From contig CAVQYZ010000004.1 in assembly GCA_963718405.1 (NCBI GenBank), forward strand, positions 485,954-549,953: a stretch of DNA of 64,000 nucleotides. Direction: 5' to 3'. Source of the DNA: Bog-756 sp963718405 (lineage in GTDB: Bacteria; Actinomycetota; Acidimicrobiia; Acidimicrobiales; RAAP-2). The position numbers and the translations under genes are program-made. This document shows positions 38,101 through 47,389 of this stretch, piece by piece. Each line of letters begins with the position of its first letter. Position 1 is the first letter of the stretch. The notes below the pieces were generated by a model, which did not search any database, had not been told where the DNA came from, and saw only the letters and a program-made list of their open reading frames with translations.

Positions 38101-38515
38101 GACGTTGCCCACGGGGGTGAAGTTCTCCGGCTACGCCCTGACCGGCACGCCCACCAAGAGCGGGACCTTCGACATAGCGTTCGTGGCCAACAACGGCATC
38201 GGGTCCGGGACGGTTCAGGACTTCACCCTCACCGTGCAGGGCCTCAAGATCACGACGACCACGCTGCCGAAGCTGACCGAGACCGAGCACTACTCCCACC
38301 AGTTGGCGTCCACCGGGGGCATCAAGCCGCTGACCTGGTCCGAGGTGGGCACACCCCCGAAGGGACTCACCCTCTCCTCGTCGGGACTCCTGTCCGGCAC
38401 TGTGGCCAAGAGCGTCAAGGCCGGCACCTACACCATCAAGGTCCAGGTGATCGACTCCACCAAGGGCAAGGTCCAGACGGCCACGGCGTCGCTCAAGCTC
38501 ACCATCGCTTCGTAG
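32172..38515 (+). CDS. Giant secreted protein with 17 Ig-like (He_PIG) repeats, two frameshifts
   Basis: 2,113 aa once two single-base insertions (near 35050 and 35290) are removed; the corrected length is divisible by three. ATG 32172 gives a Sec signal peptide (VRLVAGLVFLVGTTFGAVIA, ending near SPAAAAG). The head of about 470 residues contains ten cysteines, the rest none. About 17 Ig-like repeats of 88-90 residues follow, each with the core ITSxxxTTF, GTFTVTSTGxPTxxLSExG, LPTGVTFxDNGDGTATLxG, and NASNG. The last module (GLKITTTTLPKLTETEHYSH) differs. No LPXTG, no anchor helix. A secreted or surface-associated adhesion or matrix fibre is the likely role. The Asp-rich DNGDGT loop may bind calcium. 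Confidence 0.75.
33712..38239 (+). repeat. About 17 tandem Ig-like repeats of roughly 266 bp
   Basis: The DNA repeats with a period of 264-270 bp through the first giant gene. Later units (from about 36400) use EGSAG or KGTAG in place of VGSAG. The two frameshifts fall inside the sixth and seventh units. Confidence 0.9.
36613..37668 (+). repeat. Higher-order tandem duplication of 528 bp
   Basis: The segments 36613-37140 and 37141-37668 have equal length and differ only at scattered positions. Each holds two Ig-like units in the order KGTAG-type then NQGAAG-type. A recent duplication of a two-unit block explains this. Confidence 0.85.
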
Positions 38516-38594
38516 GACAGTCTTAGAACCATTGACAAGGCGGTCGGGCCCGTGCGCTTCCGCTGGTGCAACAAAAAGTGAAGGGGAACAACAG

Positions 38595-41500
38595 ATGAAC
38601 GGTCTGCGCAGCCTGACAATGAGGTTGAGGACGGGTACCAAAGCCTTGCTGGCGGTGGTACTCGTCGGTGGGGTCTTCGCCATTGCCACGGCAACGCCAG
38701 CGGCGGCGTTCTCAGCTACGCCGGTGTGGTACACCACCGGCGGCACCCAGGTGTCCTCACTCACCTGCGGGACCTGGTACTACACCACGCTGTCCTCGGC
38801 GACCGGAGGCGGCAGCGCCTCGATCACCCTCTACGGCGCCGGCGCCGGTGGCGGCGGCGGGACGCCGGTTGCGGTCGGGAACACGGCCAATTCGGCGTTC
38901 GGCGGCTCCGGTGCCCAGGTGGGCGGAACCTTCACGGCATCGGCAGGTCAGAGCATCGCCACCTTCATCGGTTGCGGCGGCGGCGGCGGGACGGCTCACA
39001 GCAGTGGATCGACGGGCACCGGTGGTACCGGGGGAACCGGCTATGCCAACGGGGCCAACGGAGGAATGTTCTCCTCGACCGAGGGTGAGTCGTCCGGAGG
39101 TGGAGGCGGCGGTGGCGCCTCCGCCGTGTGCATCTACGGCACGGCGGGATCGCCGTGTGCCACCCTTCTCGCCGTCTCCGGCGGCGGCGGCGGCGGTGGT
39201 GGTAGCCAGTGCACAGGGAATGGCGGGGGTGGTGGGACCGGCAACGCCGGAGCCACGTCCGGGGCGACATCGACCTCTGAGACCAATTCGACGGCGCCGG
39301 GCGGAGCGGCCAATGGCCAAGGGTTCGGCGGCGGCGGCGGCGGATCCGACTCGGACAAGCAGGCCGGCGGCGGCGGCGGCGGTGGTGGTGTGGGAGCACC
39401 CAGCGGGACCTCTTCGATCACGCCGACCACGGGCGCCGGTGGCGCGGCCGTCGGCACCGGCGGCGCCGGCGGCGCCAAGCTCAGTGGTGGTACCGGTCCG
39501 GCGGGAACGGCTGGTTCGGCACCGGCCACCGGTGTCGGCGCCGGCGCCGGGGGCGTCGGGGGTACCAACGGCAGCGGCAGTGAGGACAGTGGCGGCGGTG
39601 GCGGTGGTGGTGGCTTCACCGGTGGCGGCGGCGGCGCCGGCAACTACTGCCTCATCGCTCCGGCACTGGGCTCCGGTGGCGGAGGAGCCGGGTCCTCCTG
39701 GGTGTCCACCTCCCACCTGACCAGCTTCGCCAACGGATCGAACCCGACCTTCGCCGCCGGCAGCGGCACCTCACAGGTGTGTGGAAGGTCGACGGCGCAG
39801 GGGACCTCGGGTGGCTCCACCGGCACGGGCGGAGCCAATGACAACTCCACGAGCGGTGCCACCGGCACCGGGTTCACCGGATGTCCGGGCGGCATATCGC
39901 TCACCTGGACAGCCCTCCCTGGTGCCCCTTCGGGCGTCAGTGGGACTCCAGGCAACGGATCGGTCTCCGTCAGTTGGTCCGCTCCCAGCGACCCGGGTAC
40001 CGCCACCATTACCGGCTACAAGGTCACGGCCACCCCGGTCTCGAGCGGTACCACGGTGAGCCAGACGTTCAACTCCACGGCCACCACCGAGTCCTTGACC
40101 GGCCTCACCAATGGCAGCCAGTACAACGTGTCCGTGGCCGCTATCACCAGTGTGGGTACCGGCCCTTCGGCCAGCGCCACCAACAACCCCATCACGTTGG
40201 GAATAGCGCCCTCGATCACCTCGGGCAACTCGACGACCTTCACGACAAATGTGGCCGGGACGTTCACCGTCACCACCAGCGGCAGCCCCACTCCGGCCAT
40301 CACCGAGTCCGGAGCCCTGCCCAGTGGTGTCACCCTGACCGACAATGGCAACGGAACCGCCACGCTCGCCGGTACGCCGGGCGCCGGGACCAGCGGCGTC
40401 TACAACGTCACCATCTCCGCCAACAACTCCATCGGGAGTGCGGCCACCCAGGCCTTCACTCTGACGGTCGACAGCCCGGCGGCGATCACCTCGGCCAGCA
40501 GTGCCACCTTCACCGAGCAGAGCGCCGGGACGTTCACCGTCACCACCACCGGTCTGCCCACTCCGGCCAGCGTCACCGAGTCCGGTAACCTGCCGAGCGG
40601 CGTCAGCCTCACCAACAACGGCGACGGGACGGCCACCCTGGCCGGGACCCCGGCCGTCGGGAGCAACGGCGTCTACAACATCACGCTCACGGCCAATAAC
40701 TCCGTCGGCAGCCCGGCCACCCAGTCGTTCACCCTCACCGTGGACGCGGCCCCCGGCTTCACGTCCGCCAACAACACCACCTTCACCGAGCAGACCCCGG
40801 GCACCTTCACGGTGACCACCACCGGTCTGCCCACGGACTCCATCTCCGAGGTCGGGGCCCTCCCGGCCGGTGTCACGTTCACTGACAACGGCGACGGCAC
40901 CGCCACCTTGGCCGGTACACCGGCCGTCGGGAGCAACGGGACCTACAACCTGACCCTCAACGCCACCAACGGCGTGAGTCCGGCCGCGGCCCAAGCCTTC
41001 ACCCTGACCGTGGATGCCGCCCCGACCATCACCTCGACCAACAACGCCACGTTCGCCGAGCAGAACGCCGGCACCTTCACGGTGACCACCACCGGGTTCC
41101 CGACCCCGGGCCTCTCCGAGTCCGGGGCCCTCCCCACCGGTGTGACCTTCACCGACAACGGTGTCGGCACGGCCACCCTGGCCGGAACCCCTGCCGCCGG
41201 CACCAACGGCACCTACAACTTCACCATCACCGCCACCAACGGAATCGGGAGCCCGGCAACGCAGTCCTTCACCCTGACCGTCGAGGTGGCCCCGGGGATC
41301 ACCTCCGCGGACACCGCCACCTTCACCGAGCAGGCCGCCGGCACCTTCACGGTGACCACCACCGGCCTGCCCACGGCCGCTCTCACCGAATCCGGAGCAC
41401 TCCCCGCCGGTGTCAACTTCACCGACAACGGTGACGGAACCGGCACCCTGGCGGGCACCCCGGCCACGGGTAGCAACGGCGTGTACAACCTCACCATTCA

Positions 41501-44500
41501 GGCCAGCAACGGGGTCAGCCCGGATGCCACCCAGTCCTTCACCCTGGTGGTGGACGGCCCGCCGACCATCACCTCGGCCGACAACACCACGTTCACCGAG
41601 GGGAGCGCCGGTACCTTCACCGTGACCACCGACGGCCTGCCGACGCCGTCTCTCTCCGAGTCCGGGGCCCTCCCCACCGGTGTGACCTTCAGCGACAACG
41701 GTGACGGCACGGCCACCCTGGCCGGGACCCCGGCCCCCGGGACCAACGGCTACTACCACTTCACCATTGGGGCTTCCAACGGGATCGGCACGGACGCCAG
41801 CCAGTCCTTCACGCTGACCGTCGATGTGGCCCCCGGCATCACCTCGGCCGACAGCACCACATTCACCGAAGGAAGCGCCGGTAGCTTCACCGTGACCAGC
41901 ACCGGCCTCCCCACTGCGGCCCTGTCCGAGTCGGGAGCGCTGCCGACCGGCGTGACCTTCAGCGACAACGGTGACGGCACGGCCACCCTGGCCGGAACCC
42001 CGGCCGCCGGCACCAACGGTGTCTACAACTTCACCATCGACGCTACCAACGGGGTCAGCCCGGACGCTCTCCAGTCCTTCACCCTGACCGTGGACGTGGC
42101 CCCGACCATCACGTCCGGTACCAGCGCCACCTTCACCGAGGGGAGTGCGGGCACCTTCACGGTGACCACCACCGGCCGACCGACGGCCTCCCTCTCGGAG
42201 AGCGGAGGGCTCCCCTCCGGTGTCAGCTTCACCGACAACGGTGATGGCACCGCCACCCTGGCTGGGACCCCTGCGGCCGGGAGCAACGGCATCTACAACT
42301 TCACCGTCGGCGCCACCAACGGAATCAGCCCGGATGCCAGTCAGTCCTTCACGCTGACCGTCGATGTGGCCCCGGGCATCTCCTCGGGAGACAGCACCAC
42401 CTTCATCGAGGGAAGCCCGGGCACCTTCACGGTGACCACTACCGGTCTGCCCACGGCCTCGCTCTCCGAGTCCGGGAACCTGCCCACCGGTGTCAGCTTC
42501 ACCGACAACGGTGACGGCACGGCCACTCTGGCCGGGACCCCGGCCGCCGGCACCAATGGCACCTACCACTTCACCATCGACGCCACCAACGGAGTCAACC
42601 CGGACGCCACCCAGGCCTTCACCTTGACCGTGGACCTTTCGCCCAGCATCACTTCGGCGGACAACACCACCTTCACCGAGGGGAGTCCGGGCACCTTCAC
42701 CGTCACCACCGCCGGCCTACCCACCGCTTCGGTGACGGAGTCCGGCAACCTGCCCACCGGGGTCAGCTTCACCGACAACGGTGACGGCACGGCCACCCTG
42801 GCCGGAACCCCGGCCGCTGGGACCAACGGCCACTACCACTTCACCATCGATGCCGGCAACGGGGTAACTCCCGACGCCACGCAGAGCTTCACCCTGACCG
42901 TGGACGTCTCGCCCGGCATCACCTCGGCGGACAACACCACCTTCACCGAGGGGAGCGCCGGGACGTTCACCGTGACCACCACCGGTCTGCCGACGGCTTC
43001 GCTCTCGGAGACAGGGGGACTCCCGACCGGCGTCAGCTTCATCGACAACGGTGATGGCACAGCCACTCTGGCCGGAACGCCAGCGGCGGGTTCCAACGGT
43101 ATCTACAACCTCTCGATCGATGCCACCAACGGAGTGGGTTCGGACGCCATCCAGTCCTTCACCCTGACCGTGGACGCTGCGCCGACCATCACCTCGGCCG
43201 ACAACGCCACCTTCGCCGAAGGCCACGCCGGGACCTTTACGGTCACCACCACCGGTCTGCCGCCGGCGTCCATCTCTGAGTCCGGCAAACTGCCAACCGG
43301 CGTCAGCTTCACCGACAACGGTGACGGAACAGCCACCCTGGCCGGAACCCCGGCCGCCAGCACCAACGGCGTCTACCACTTCACCATCGGCGCCTCCAAC
43401 GGGGTCAGCCCGGACGCCAGCCAGGCCTTCACCCTCACCGTGCAGGTGGCTCCGGGCATCACCTCGGCAGACCACACCTCCTTCACCGAAGGTGTCGCCG
43501 GGACGTTCAAGGTTACGACCACGGGGCTGCCCACCGCATCGCTGACCGAGTCGGGGGCCCTGCCCAGCGGGGTCTCGCTTACCGACAACGGTGACGGCAC
43601 CGCCACCCTGGCCGGAACCCCGGCGGCGGGGACCAACGGGGTTTACGACTTCACCATCAATGCCTCCAACGGGGTCAGCCCGGACGCCATCCAGTCCTTC
43701 ACCCTGACGGTGCGAGTGGCCCCGACCATCACCTCGGGGAACGCTGCCACCTTCACCGAGGGCAGCGCCAGCAGCTTCACGGTGACCACCACGGGCTTGC
43801 CCACACCGTCCGTGACCAAGTCCGGGACCCTGCCGAGCGGTGTGACCTTCACGGACAACGGTGACGGCACCGCCTCCCTGGCCGGGACCCCAGCCGCGGG
43901 CACCCACGGCGTCTATCACTTCACCATCGGGGCCTCCAACGGAGTCACCCCGAATGCCACGCAGTCCTTCACGCTGACGGTCGACGTGGCCCCCGGCATC
44001 ACTTCGGCCGACAGCACCACCTTCACTCAGGGTGTCACCGGAGCGTTCACCGTCACCACAACCGGCCTGCCGACGTCGTCGATCACCGAGACCGGATCTC
44101 TCCCGAGTGGGGTGAGTTTCACGGACAACGGTGATGCCACCGCCACTCTGGCCGGGACTCCCGGTGCGGGATCGGTCGGCTCCTACAACTTCGTCATCGA
44201 TGCTGGTAACGGGGTGAATCCGGATGCCACCCAGTCGTTCACCCTCACGGTGGACTCGACGCCGGCCATCACGTCGGCGAACACCGCAACCTTCACCAAG
44301 GGGGCCACGGGAAGCTTCACGGTGACGGCGACCGGATCACCGGCACCGACCATCACGGAGCGGGGCAACCTGCCTGCCGGCGTCAAGTTCACCGCTGGCG
44401 TACTCTCCGGTAAGGCCACGGCGACCGGATCGTTCCAGATCCTCTTCGTCGCCTCGAACGGAGTCGGGCAGGCAACCCAGGTATTCACCCTCAAGGTGGT

Positions 44501-44777
44501 GGGACTGCACGTTACGACGACCTCGCTGTCGACCTTGACCGAAGGCACGAAGTACAGCAAGCAGTTCGCGGCCGCCGGTGGGACGACACCACTCAAGTGG
44601 GCCGCCAACGCCACTCTTCCTGCGGGACTCACGATCAGTACGTCGGGATTGCTGTCCGGCACTGTGTCGGCCAAGGTGGCACCGGGTACCTACACCATCA
44701 AGGTGAAGGTCACCGACTCCACCAAGCCCACGGCCCAGACGGCGACGGCATCGTTCAGCTTGAAGATCGTCAAGTAG
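38595..44777 (+). CDS. Giant secreted protein: Gly-rich head, fibronectin type III domain and 16 Ig-like repeats
   Basis: 2,060 aa, intact. ATG 38595 follows AAGGGGAACAACAG. Signal peptide near residues 15-38 (KALLAVVLVGGVFAIATATP, ending PAAAF). Residues 40 to about 430 are a glycine-rich domain with repeated GAGGGGG and SGGGGGGGG runs and eight cysteines. A fibronectin type III domain follows (GAPSGVSGTPGNGSVSVSWS, ITGYKVTATPVSSG, LTGLTNGSQYNVSVAAI). Then 16 Ig-like repeats of 90 residues and a final He_PIG-type module (GLHVTTTSLSTLTEGTKYSK). No anchor motif. It begins 80 bp after the first giant gene. Probably a surface-layer or matrix protein; the head could be a cell-wall or self-assembly part. 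Function is inferred from architecture only. Confidence 0.85.
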   Translation: MNGLRSLTMRLRTGTKALLAVVLVGGVFAIATATPAAAFSATPVWYTTGGTQVSSLTCGTWYYTTLSSATGGGSASITLYGAGAGGGGGTPVAVGNTANSAFGGSGAQVGGTFTASAGQSIATFIGCGGGGGTAHSSGSTGTGGTGGTGYANGANGGMFSSTEGESSGGGGGGGASAVCIYGTAGSPCATLLAVSGGGGGGGGSQCTGNGGGGGTGNAGATSGATSTSETNSTAPGGAANGQGFGGGGGGSDSDKQAGGGGGGGGVGAPSGTSSITPTTGAGGAAVGTGGAGGAKLSGGTGPAGTAGSAPATGVGAGAGGVGGTNGSGSEDSGGGGGGGGFTGGGGGAGNYCLIAPALGSGGGGAGSSWVSTSHLTSFANGSNPTFAAGSGTSQVCGRSTAQGTSGGSTGTGGANDNSTSGATGTGFTGCPGGISLTWTALPGAPSGVSGTPGNGSVSVSWSAPSDPGTATITGYKVTATPVSSGTTVSQTFNSTATTESLTGLTNGSQYNVSVAAITSVGTGPSASATNNPITLGIAPSITSGNSTTFTTNVAGTFTVTTSGSPTPAITESGALPSGVTLTDNGNGTATLAGTPGAGTSGVYNVTISANNSIGSAATQAFTLTVDSPAAITSASSATFTEQSAGTFTVTTTGLPTPASVTESGNLPSGVSLTNNGDGTATLAGTPAVGSNGVYNITLTANNSVGSPATQSFTLTVDAAPGFTSANNTTFTEQTPGTFTVTTTGLPTDSISEVGALPAGVTFTDNGDGTATLAGTPAVGSNGTYNLTLNATNGVSPAAAQAFTLTVDAAPTITSTNNATFAEQNAGTFTVTTTGFPTPGLSESGALPTGVTFTDNGVGTATLAGTPAAGTNGTYNFTITATNGIGSPATQSFTLTVEVAPGITSADTATFTEQAAGTFTVTTTGLPTAALTESGALPAGVNFTDNGDGTGTLAGTPATGSNGVYNLTIQASNGVSPDATQSFTLVVDGPPTITSADNTTFTEGSAGTFTVTTDGLPTPSLSESGALPTGVTFSDNGDGTATLAGTPAPGTNGYYHFTIGASNGIGTDASQSFTLTVDVAPGITSADSTTFTEGSAGSFTVTSTGLPTAALSESGALPTGVTFSDNGDGTATLAGTPAAGTNGVYNFTIDATNGVSPDALQSFTLTVDVAPTITSGTSATFTEGSAGTFTVTTTGRPTASLSESGGLPSGVSFTDNGDGTATLAGTPAAGSNGIYNFTVGATNGISPDASQSFTLTVDVAPGISSGDSTTFIEGSPGTFTVTTTGLPTASLSESGNLPTGVSFTDNGDGTATLAGTPAAGTNGTYHFTIDATNGVNPDATQAFTLTVDLSPSITSADNTTFTEGSPGTFTVTTAGLPTASVTESGNLPTGVSFTDNGDGTATLAGTPAAGTNGHYHFTIDAGNGVTPDATQSFTLTVDVSPGITSADNTTFTEGSAGTFTVTTTGLPTASLSETGGLPTGVSFIDNGDGTATLAGTPAAGSNGIYNLSIDATNGVGSDAIQSFTLTVDAAPTITSADNATFAEGHAGTFTVTTTGLPPASISESGKLPTGVSFTDNGDGTATLAGTPAASTNGVYHFTIGASNGVSPDASQAFTLTVQVAPGITSADHTSFTEGVAGTFKVTTTGLPTASLTESGALPSGVSLTDNGDGTATLAGTPAAGTNGVYDFTINASNGVSPDAIQSFTLTVRVAPTITSGNAATFTEGSASSFTVTTTGLPTPSVTKSGTLPSGVTFTDNGDGTASLAGTPAAGTHGVYHFTIGASNGVTPNATQSFTLTVDVAPGITSADSTTFTQGVTGAFTVTTTGLPTSSITETGSLPSGVSFTDNGDATATLAGTPGAGSVGSYNFVIDAGNGVNPDATQSFTLTVDSTPAITSANTATFTKGATGSFTVTATGSPAPTITERGNLPAGVKFTAGVLSGKATATGSFQILFVASNGVGQATQVFTLKVVGLHVTTTSLSTLTEGTKYSKQFAAAGGTTPLKWAANATLPAGLTISTSGLLSGTVSAKVAPGTYTIKVKVTDSTKPTAQTATASFSLKIVK
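40206..44501 (+). repeat. 16 tandem Ig-like repeats of 270 bp
   Basis: Units of 270 bp coding ADSTTFTEGSAGTFTVTTTG, LPTASLSESGxLPTGVSF, TDNGDGTATLAGTPAAGTNG and FTLTVDVAPGITS with high identity. Most units from about 41300 to 43800 keep exactly 270 bp. Confidence 0.9.
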
Positions 44778-44794
44778 CGTCAGGACTGTGCCGC

Positions 44795-44814
44795 CCCGGG
44801 GTATCGGCCCCGGG
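44795..44814 (+). terminator. GC-rich hairpin after the second giant gene
   Basis: CCCGGGG-TATCGG-CCCCGGG, a perfect 7-bp stem with a 6-nt loop, 18 bp after the stop at 44777. No T tract follows, as is common in high-GC Actinobacteria. Confidence 0.6.
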
Positions 44815-44849
44815 TGGGCCGGCCCGCCAGGGGTTGAGAGGTCGCCTAC

Positions 44850-45485
44850 ATGACAGTGACGATTGAACGGAGACGAGCCGTCGCGGCCCGCGGGCTCGCC
44901 GCCACGTTGGTGTGTGGTGTGGGCCTGGTCTTCGCTGCCTGTTCCTCGGGTCCAGCGGCGGAGACCGCATCGACGGCGTCTACCGGGGCCGGCACCCACA
45001 CGGTGCCCGGGAGCTCGGCCGAACTCGGCGCCGGCCTTTCGTCATGGAAGGCGGCGCACGTTCCGACCACGGTGGGGACGACAGCCGGGTACGGGTCGAT
45101 CGTTACCGTCGACGGTCGGAAGGTGCCCGAGTTCACGGCGCTCCACGTGAGCGGGGGCAGGGTCGTCGGCTGGCACCTGTCCTTCGGGTCCGCCACCCAC
45201 CTGGCCGCGGCCGAGAACTTGGTCCGCCAGCTGCTCCCCGCCGATGCGCAGCAGACAGCCTCATGGAGGGGCTCGTTCGGCCCCGGTCGCTACTGCGAGT
45301 TCGTCAACTTCCGGAGCAAGACCCTGGCTGAGGCCCTGGGGACCGGAGTGCCGGCGGCATCCGGAGCCAACATCGGAGCGACGATCTACAACACGTCGCC
45401 GGAGCGCTCCGGCACCTCCAGCATCGAAGAGGTGAACTCGGCAGATGTGGGCACCCACCCCCACACCCAGGGGCAGAAGTGCTGA
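44850..45485 (+). CDS. Hypothetical lipoprotein following the giant proteins
   Basis: 211 aa from ATG 44850. Basic start (TIERRRAVAARGLAATLVCG) and lipobox FAAC, so the mature protein is membrane-anchored by Cys31. A Ser/Thr/Gly linker leads to a compact domain (ITVDGRKVPEFTALHVSGG-like, WHLSFGSATHLAAAENLVRQ, LLPADAQQTASWRGSF, YCEFVNFRSKTLAEALG). The family is not recognised. Position after two giant secreted proteins makes a helper or anchoring role possible, though a hairpin separates them. Confidence 0.65.
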   Translation: MTVTIERRRAVAARGLAATLVCGVGLVFAACSSGPAAETASTASTGAGTHTVPGSSAELGAGLSSWKAAHVPTTVGTTAGYGSIVTVDGRKVPEFTALHVSGGRVVGWHLSFGSATHLAAAENLVRQLLPADAQQTASWRGSFGPGRYCEFVNFRSKTLAEALGTGVPAASGANIGATIYNTSPERSGTSSIEEVNSADVGTHPHTQGQKC

Positions 45486-45577
45486 TACCTGTCAGTGGAT
45501 GGGCCTAAGAACTCACTACGGCAGCCGGACGACTTGGAGCCGATCCTCACCACGTAGGACGGGCCGACTGTCCGGAA

Positions 45578-46402
45578 TCAGGATTTCAGGAACTCCAACA
45601 GGTCGGCGTTGATGGTGGCGGCCTCCGTCGTCGGCATGCCGTGAGGGAAGCCGCTGTAGGTTTTAAGCGTCCCGTTCTGGACCAGCTTGGCGGACAGCGG
45701 CCCCGAGTCGGCGTAGGGAACGACCTGATCGTCGTCGCCGTGCATCACCAGGACCGGCACGGAGATTTTCTGCAGGTCCTCGGTGAAATCGGTCTGTGAA
45801 AAGGCCACGATGCCGTCGTAGTGGGCTTTGGCACCGCCCATCATCCCCTGACGCCACCAGTTGTCGATGATCCCGGGCACGGCCTTGGCACCTGGGCGGT
45901 TGAACCCGTAGAAGGGACCCTCGGGGAGGTCCCGGTAGAACTGCGAGCGATTGGTCGCCACCTGGACCTGGAACCCGTCGAAGACCTCCTTGGGCAGACC
46001 TCCCGGGTTGGCCTCGGTCTTCAGCATCAGTGGTGGCACCGAGCTGATCAGCACCGCCTTGTCCACTCGGCTTTCCCCGTGCCGGGCGATATATCGGACC
46101 ACCTCGCCTCCACCGGTCGAATGGCCGACATGAACGGCATTCCGGAGGTCGAGATGGGCGGTGACCGCAGCCAGATCATCCGCGTAGTGGTCCATATCGT
46201 GTCCGTCGGAGGTCTGGGTGGAACGCCCGTGGCCCCGCCGGTCGTGGGCGATGACCCGATACCCGTGGAGTAGAAAGAACATCATCTGGGCGTCCCAGTC
46301 GTCGGACGACAGGGGCCAGCCGTGGCTGAAGACGATGGGCTGGCCGCTTCCCCAGTCCTTGTAGAAGATCTCCGTACCGTCTGTCGTGGTGATCGTGCCC
46401 AT
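45578..46402 (-). CDS. Alpha/beta hydrolase, non-heme chloroperoxidase type
   Basis: 274 aa from ATG 46402 behind GGGAG. Catalytic Ser in GHSTGGG, Asp in VMHGDDDQVVP, His in GFPHGMPTTEAA, and the oxyanion segment FSHGWPLSSDDW. The close match of YKDWGSGQPIVFSHGWPL and HDRRGHGRS is typical of cofactor-free haloperoxidases (perhydrolases), which are also esterases. Cytoplasmic. The natural substrate is unknown. Confidence 0.9.
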   Translation of the reverse strand: MGTITTTDGTEIFYKDWGSGQPIVFSHGWPLSSDDWDAQMMFFLLHGYRVIAHDRRGHGRSTQTSDGHDMDHYADDLAAVTAHLDLRNAVHVGHSTGGGEVVRYIARHGESRVDKAVLISSVPPLMLKTEANPGGLPKEVFDGFQVQVATNRSQFYRDLPEGPFYGFNRPGAKAVPGIIDNWWRQGMMGGAKAHYDGIVAFSQTDFTEDLQKISVPVLVMHGDDDQVVPYADSGPLSAKLVQNGTLKTYSGFPHGMPTTEAATINADLLEFLKS

Positions 46403-46709
46403 GCTGGGACTCCCTTCGTCGGTGGCGAACCCTGTGCCTCCCGCTACTTCCTAGGTTGCAGCACGCGGAGTGGTCGGTCAACCGCGTTTTTCAGGGCCCG
46501 AGCTGACCGGCGACAAGCGTGGTAGGTGACCAGGTCAGAGGAGGTAGGTCAGTCGACGGGGTCCCAGCGAGGCCGGTCAGATGGCGCGGCGTCACCCCGG
46601 GATCTCATGAGACAGAAGCGGTCGGGGATACCCCCGTCCTGAGAGCGTCGATCCCTGAGGTGGGAGATTGCGGCGGGTCTAAACGGGAGCCGCCGAGGGC
46701 TGACTGCAA
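46403..46709. other. Gap of 307 bp without a supported gene
   Basis: Nothing recognised beyond the likely promoter of the minus-strand hydrolase near 46410-46470. Confidence 0.5.
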
Positions 46710-47204
46710 TCAGGCGGCCAACTCGGAAAGCACGCTCTTCGTTCCTGCGGTGTACGCCGAGAAGGGCGCCATCGATCCGGTCATGCCGATCTCGGTTCCG
46801 GTCGCCGCGTCCGAAAGATGGATGCGTCGGGACAGGCCCATTTTCTTCACCGAACAAGTGGTGGTGGCTCGGGCGAGATGCAGAAGTTCCCGATTCGGCG
46901 TCGACCCTGTCGCCGGCAGTCCCAGCAGGTGGATCGTTTCCGGAGTAACCGCCACCAGCATGCGGGTCGTGACCCCATGTGCCTGGGCGTTGATATCACG
47001 GGCCGCGTGGGTGCTAACCGCTCCCATCACGCCAGAGGTGAGGGCACCACCCGTGGCATCTCCGACAACCGTGTCCGCCGCCAACCCGGCCACCAGGATG
47101 GCGGCGTAATTGTCTTGAAGTCCCAGCACCCCGGCCGCCGTGATGGTGACCTCATCACCCAGAACGAGTCGAGCCTTGCTGATGAGGTCGTCCACCTTCG
47201 TCAT
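46710..47204 (-). CDS. Hypothetical protein with a glycine/alanine-rich N-terminal half
   Basis: 164 aa from ATG 47204 behind GAGGGCAGG. The N-terminal half has an Ala/Gly-rich segment (NYAAILVAGLAADTVVGDAT, GGALTSGVMGAVSTHAA) that could be membrane-associated. The C-terminal half (GVTTRMLVAVTPETIHLLGL, RATTTCSVKKMGLSRRIHLS) resembles the strand pattern of bacterial PH-like domains, a weak comparison. No function assigned. Confidence 0.55.
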   Translation of the reverse strand: MTKVDDLISKARLVLGDEVTITAAGVLGLQDNYAAILVAGLAADTVVGDATGGALTSGVMGAVSTHAARDINAQAHGVTTRMLVAVTPETIHLLGLPATGSTPNRELLHLARATTTCSVKKMGLSRRIHLSDAATGTEIGMTGSMAPFSAYTAGTKSVLSELAA

Positions 47205-47389
47205 CCTGCCCTCCGATTCCCGTGCCGGACTCCATTCCGAGCCCGGTCGATAGTTGCTTATCGGCTCAGAATTCCGCCACCTTTATCCCCCTGCGCCTGG
47301 TCGGCTGGATCAATAGCGGCCGATCAGCACTCGAGATCGACCTCCTCGTCAGAGCTCGCTAACCGGCCACGGGTGGCGCCAGATGATGC

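Noticed and set aside
39771..43919. Very long open frames on the minus strand inside the second giant gene (932 and 400 codons)
   Set aside because: They mirror the 270-bp repeat and exist because the third-base composition avoids stops. They have no signal, motif or ribosome site.
33712..44501. Regular repeats considered as a CRISPR array
   Set aside because: Units are 264-270 bp, coding and contiguous, without short repeat-spacer structure or cas genes.
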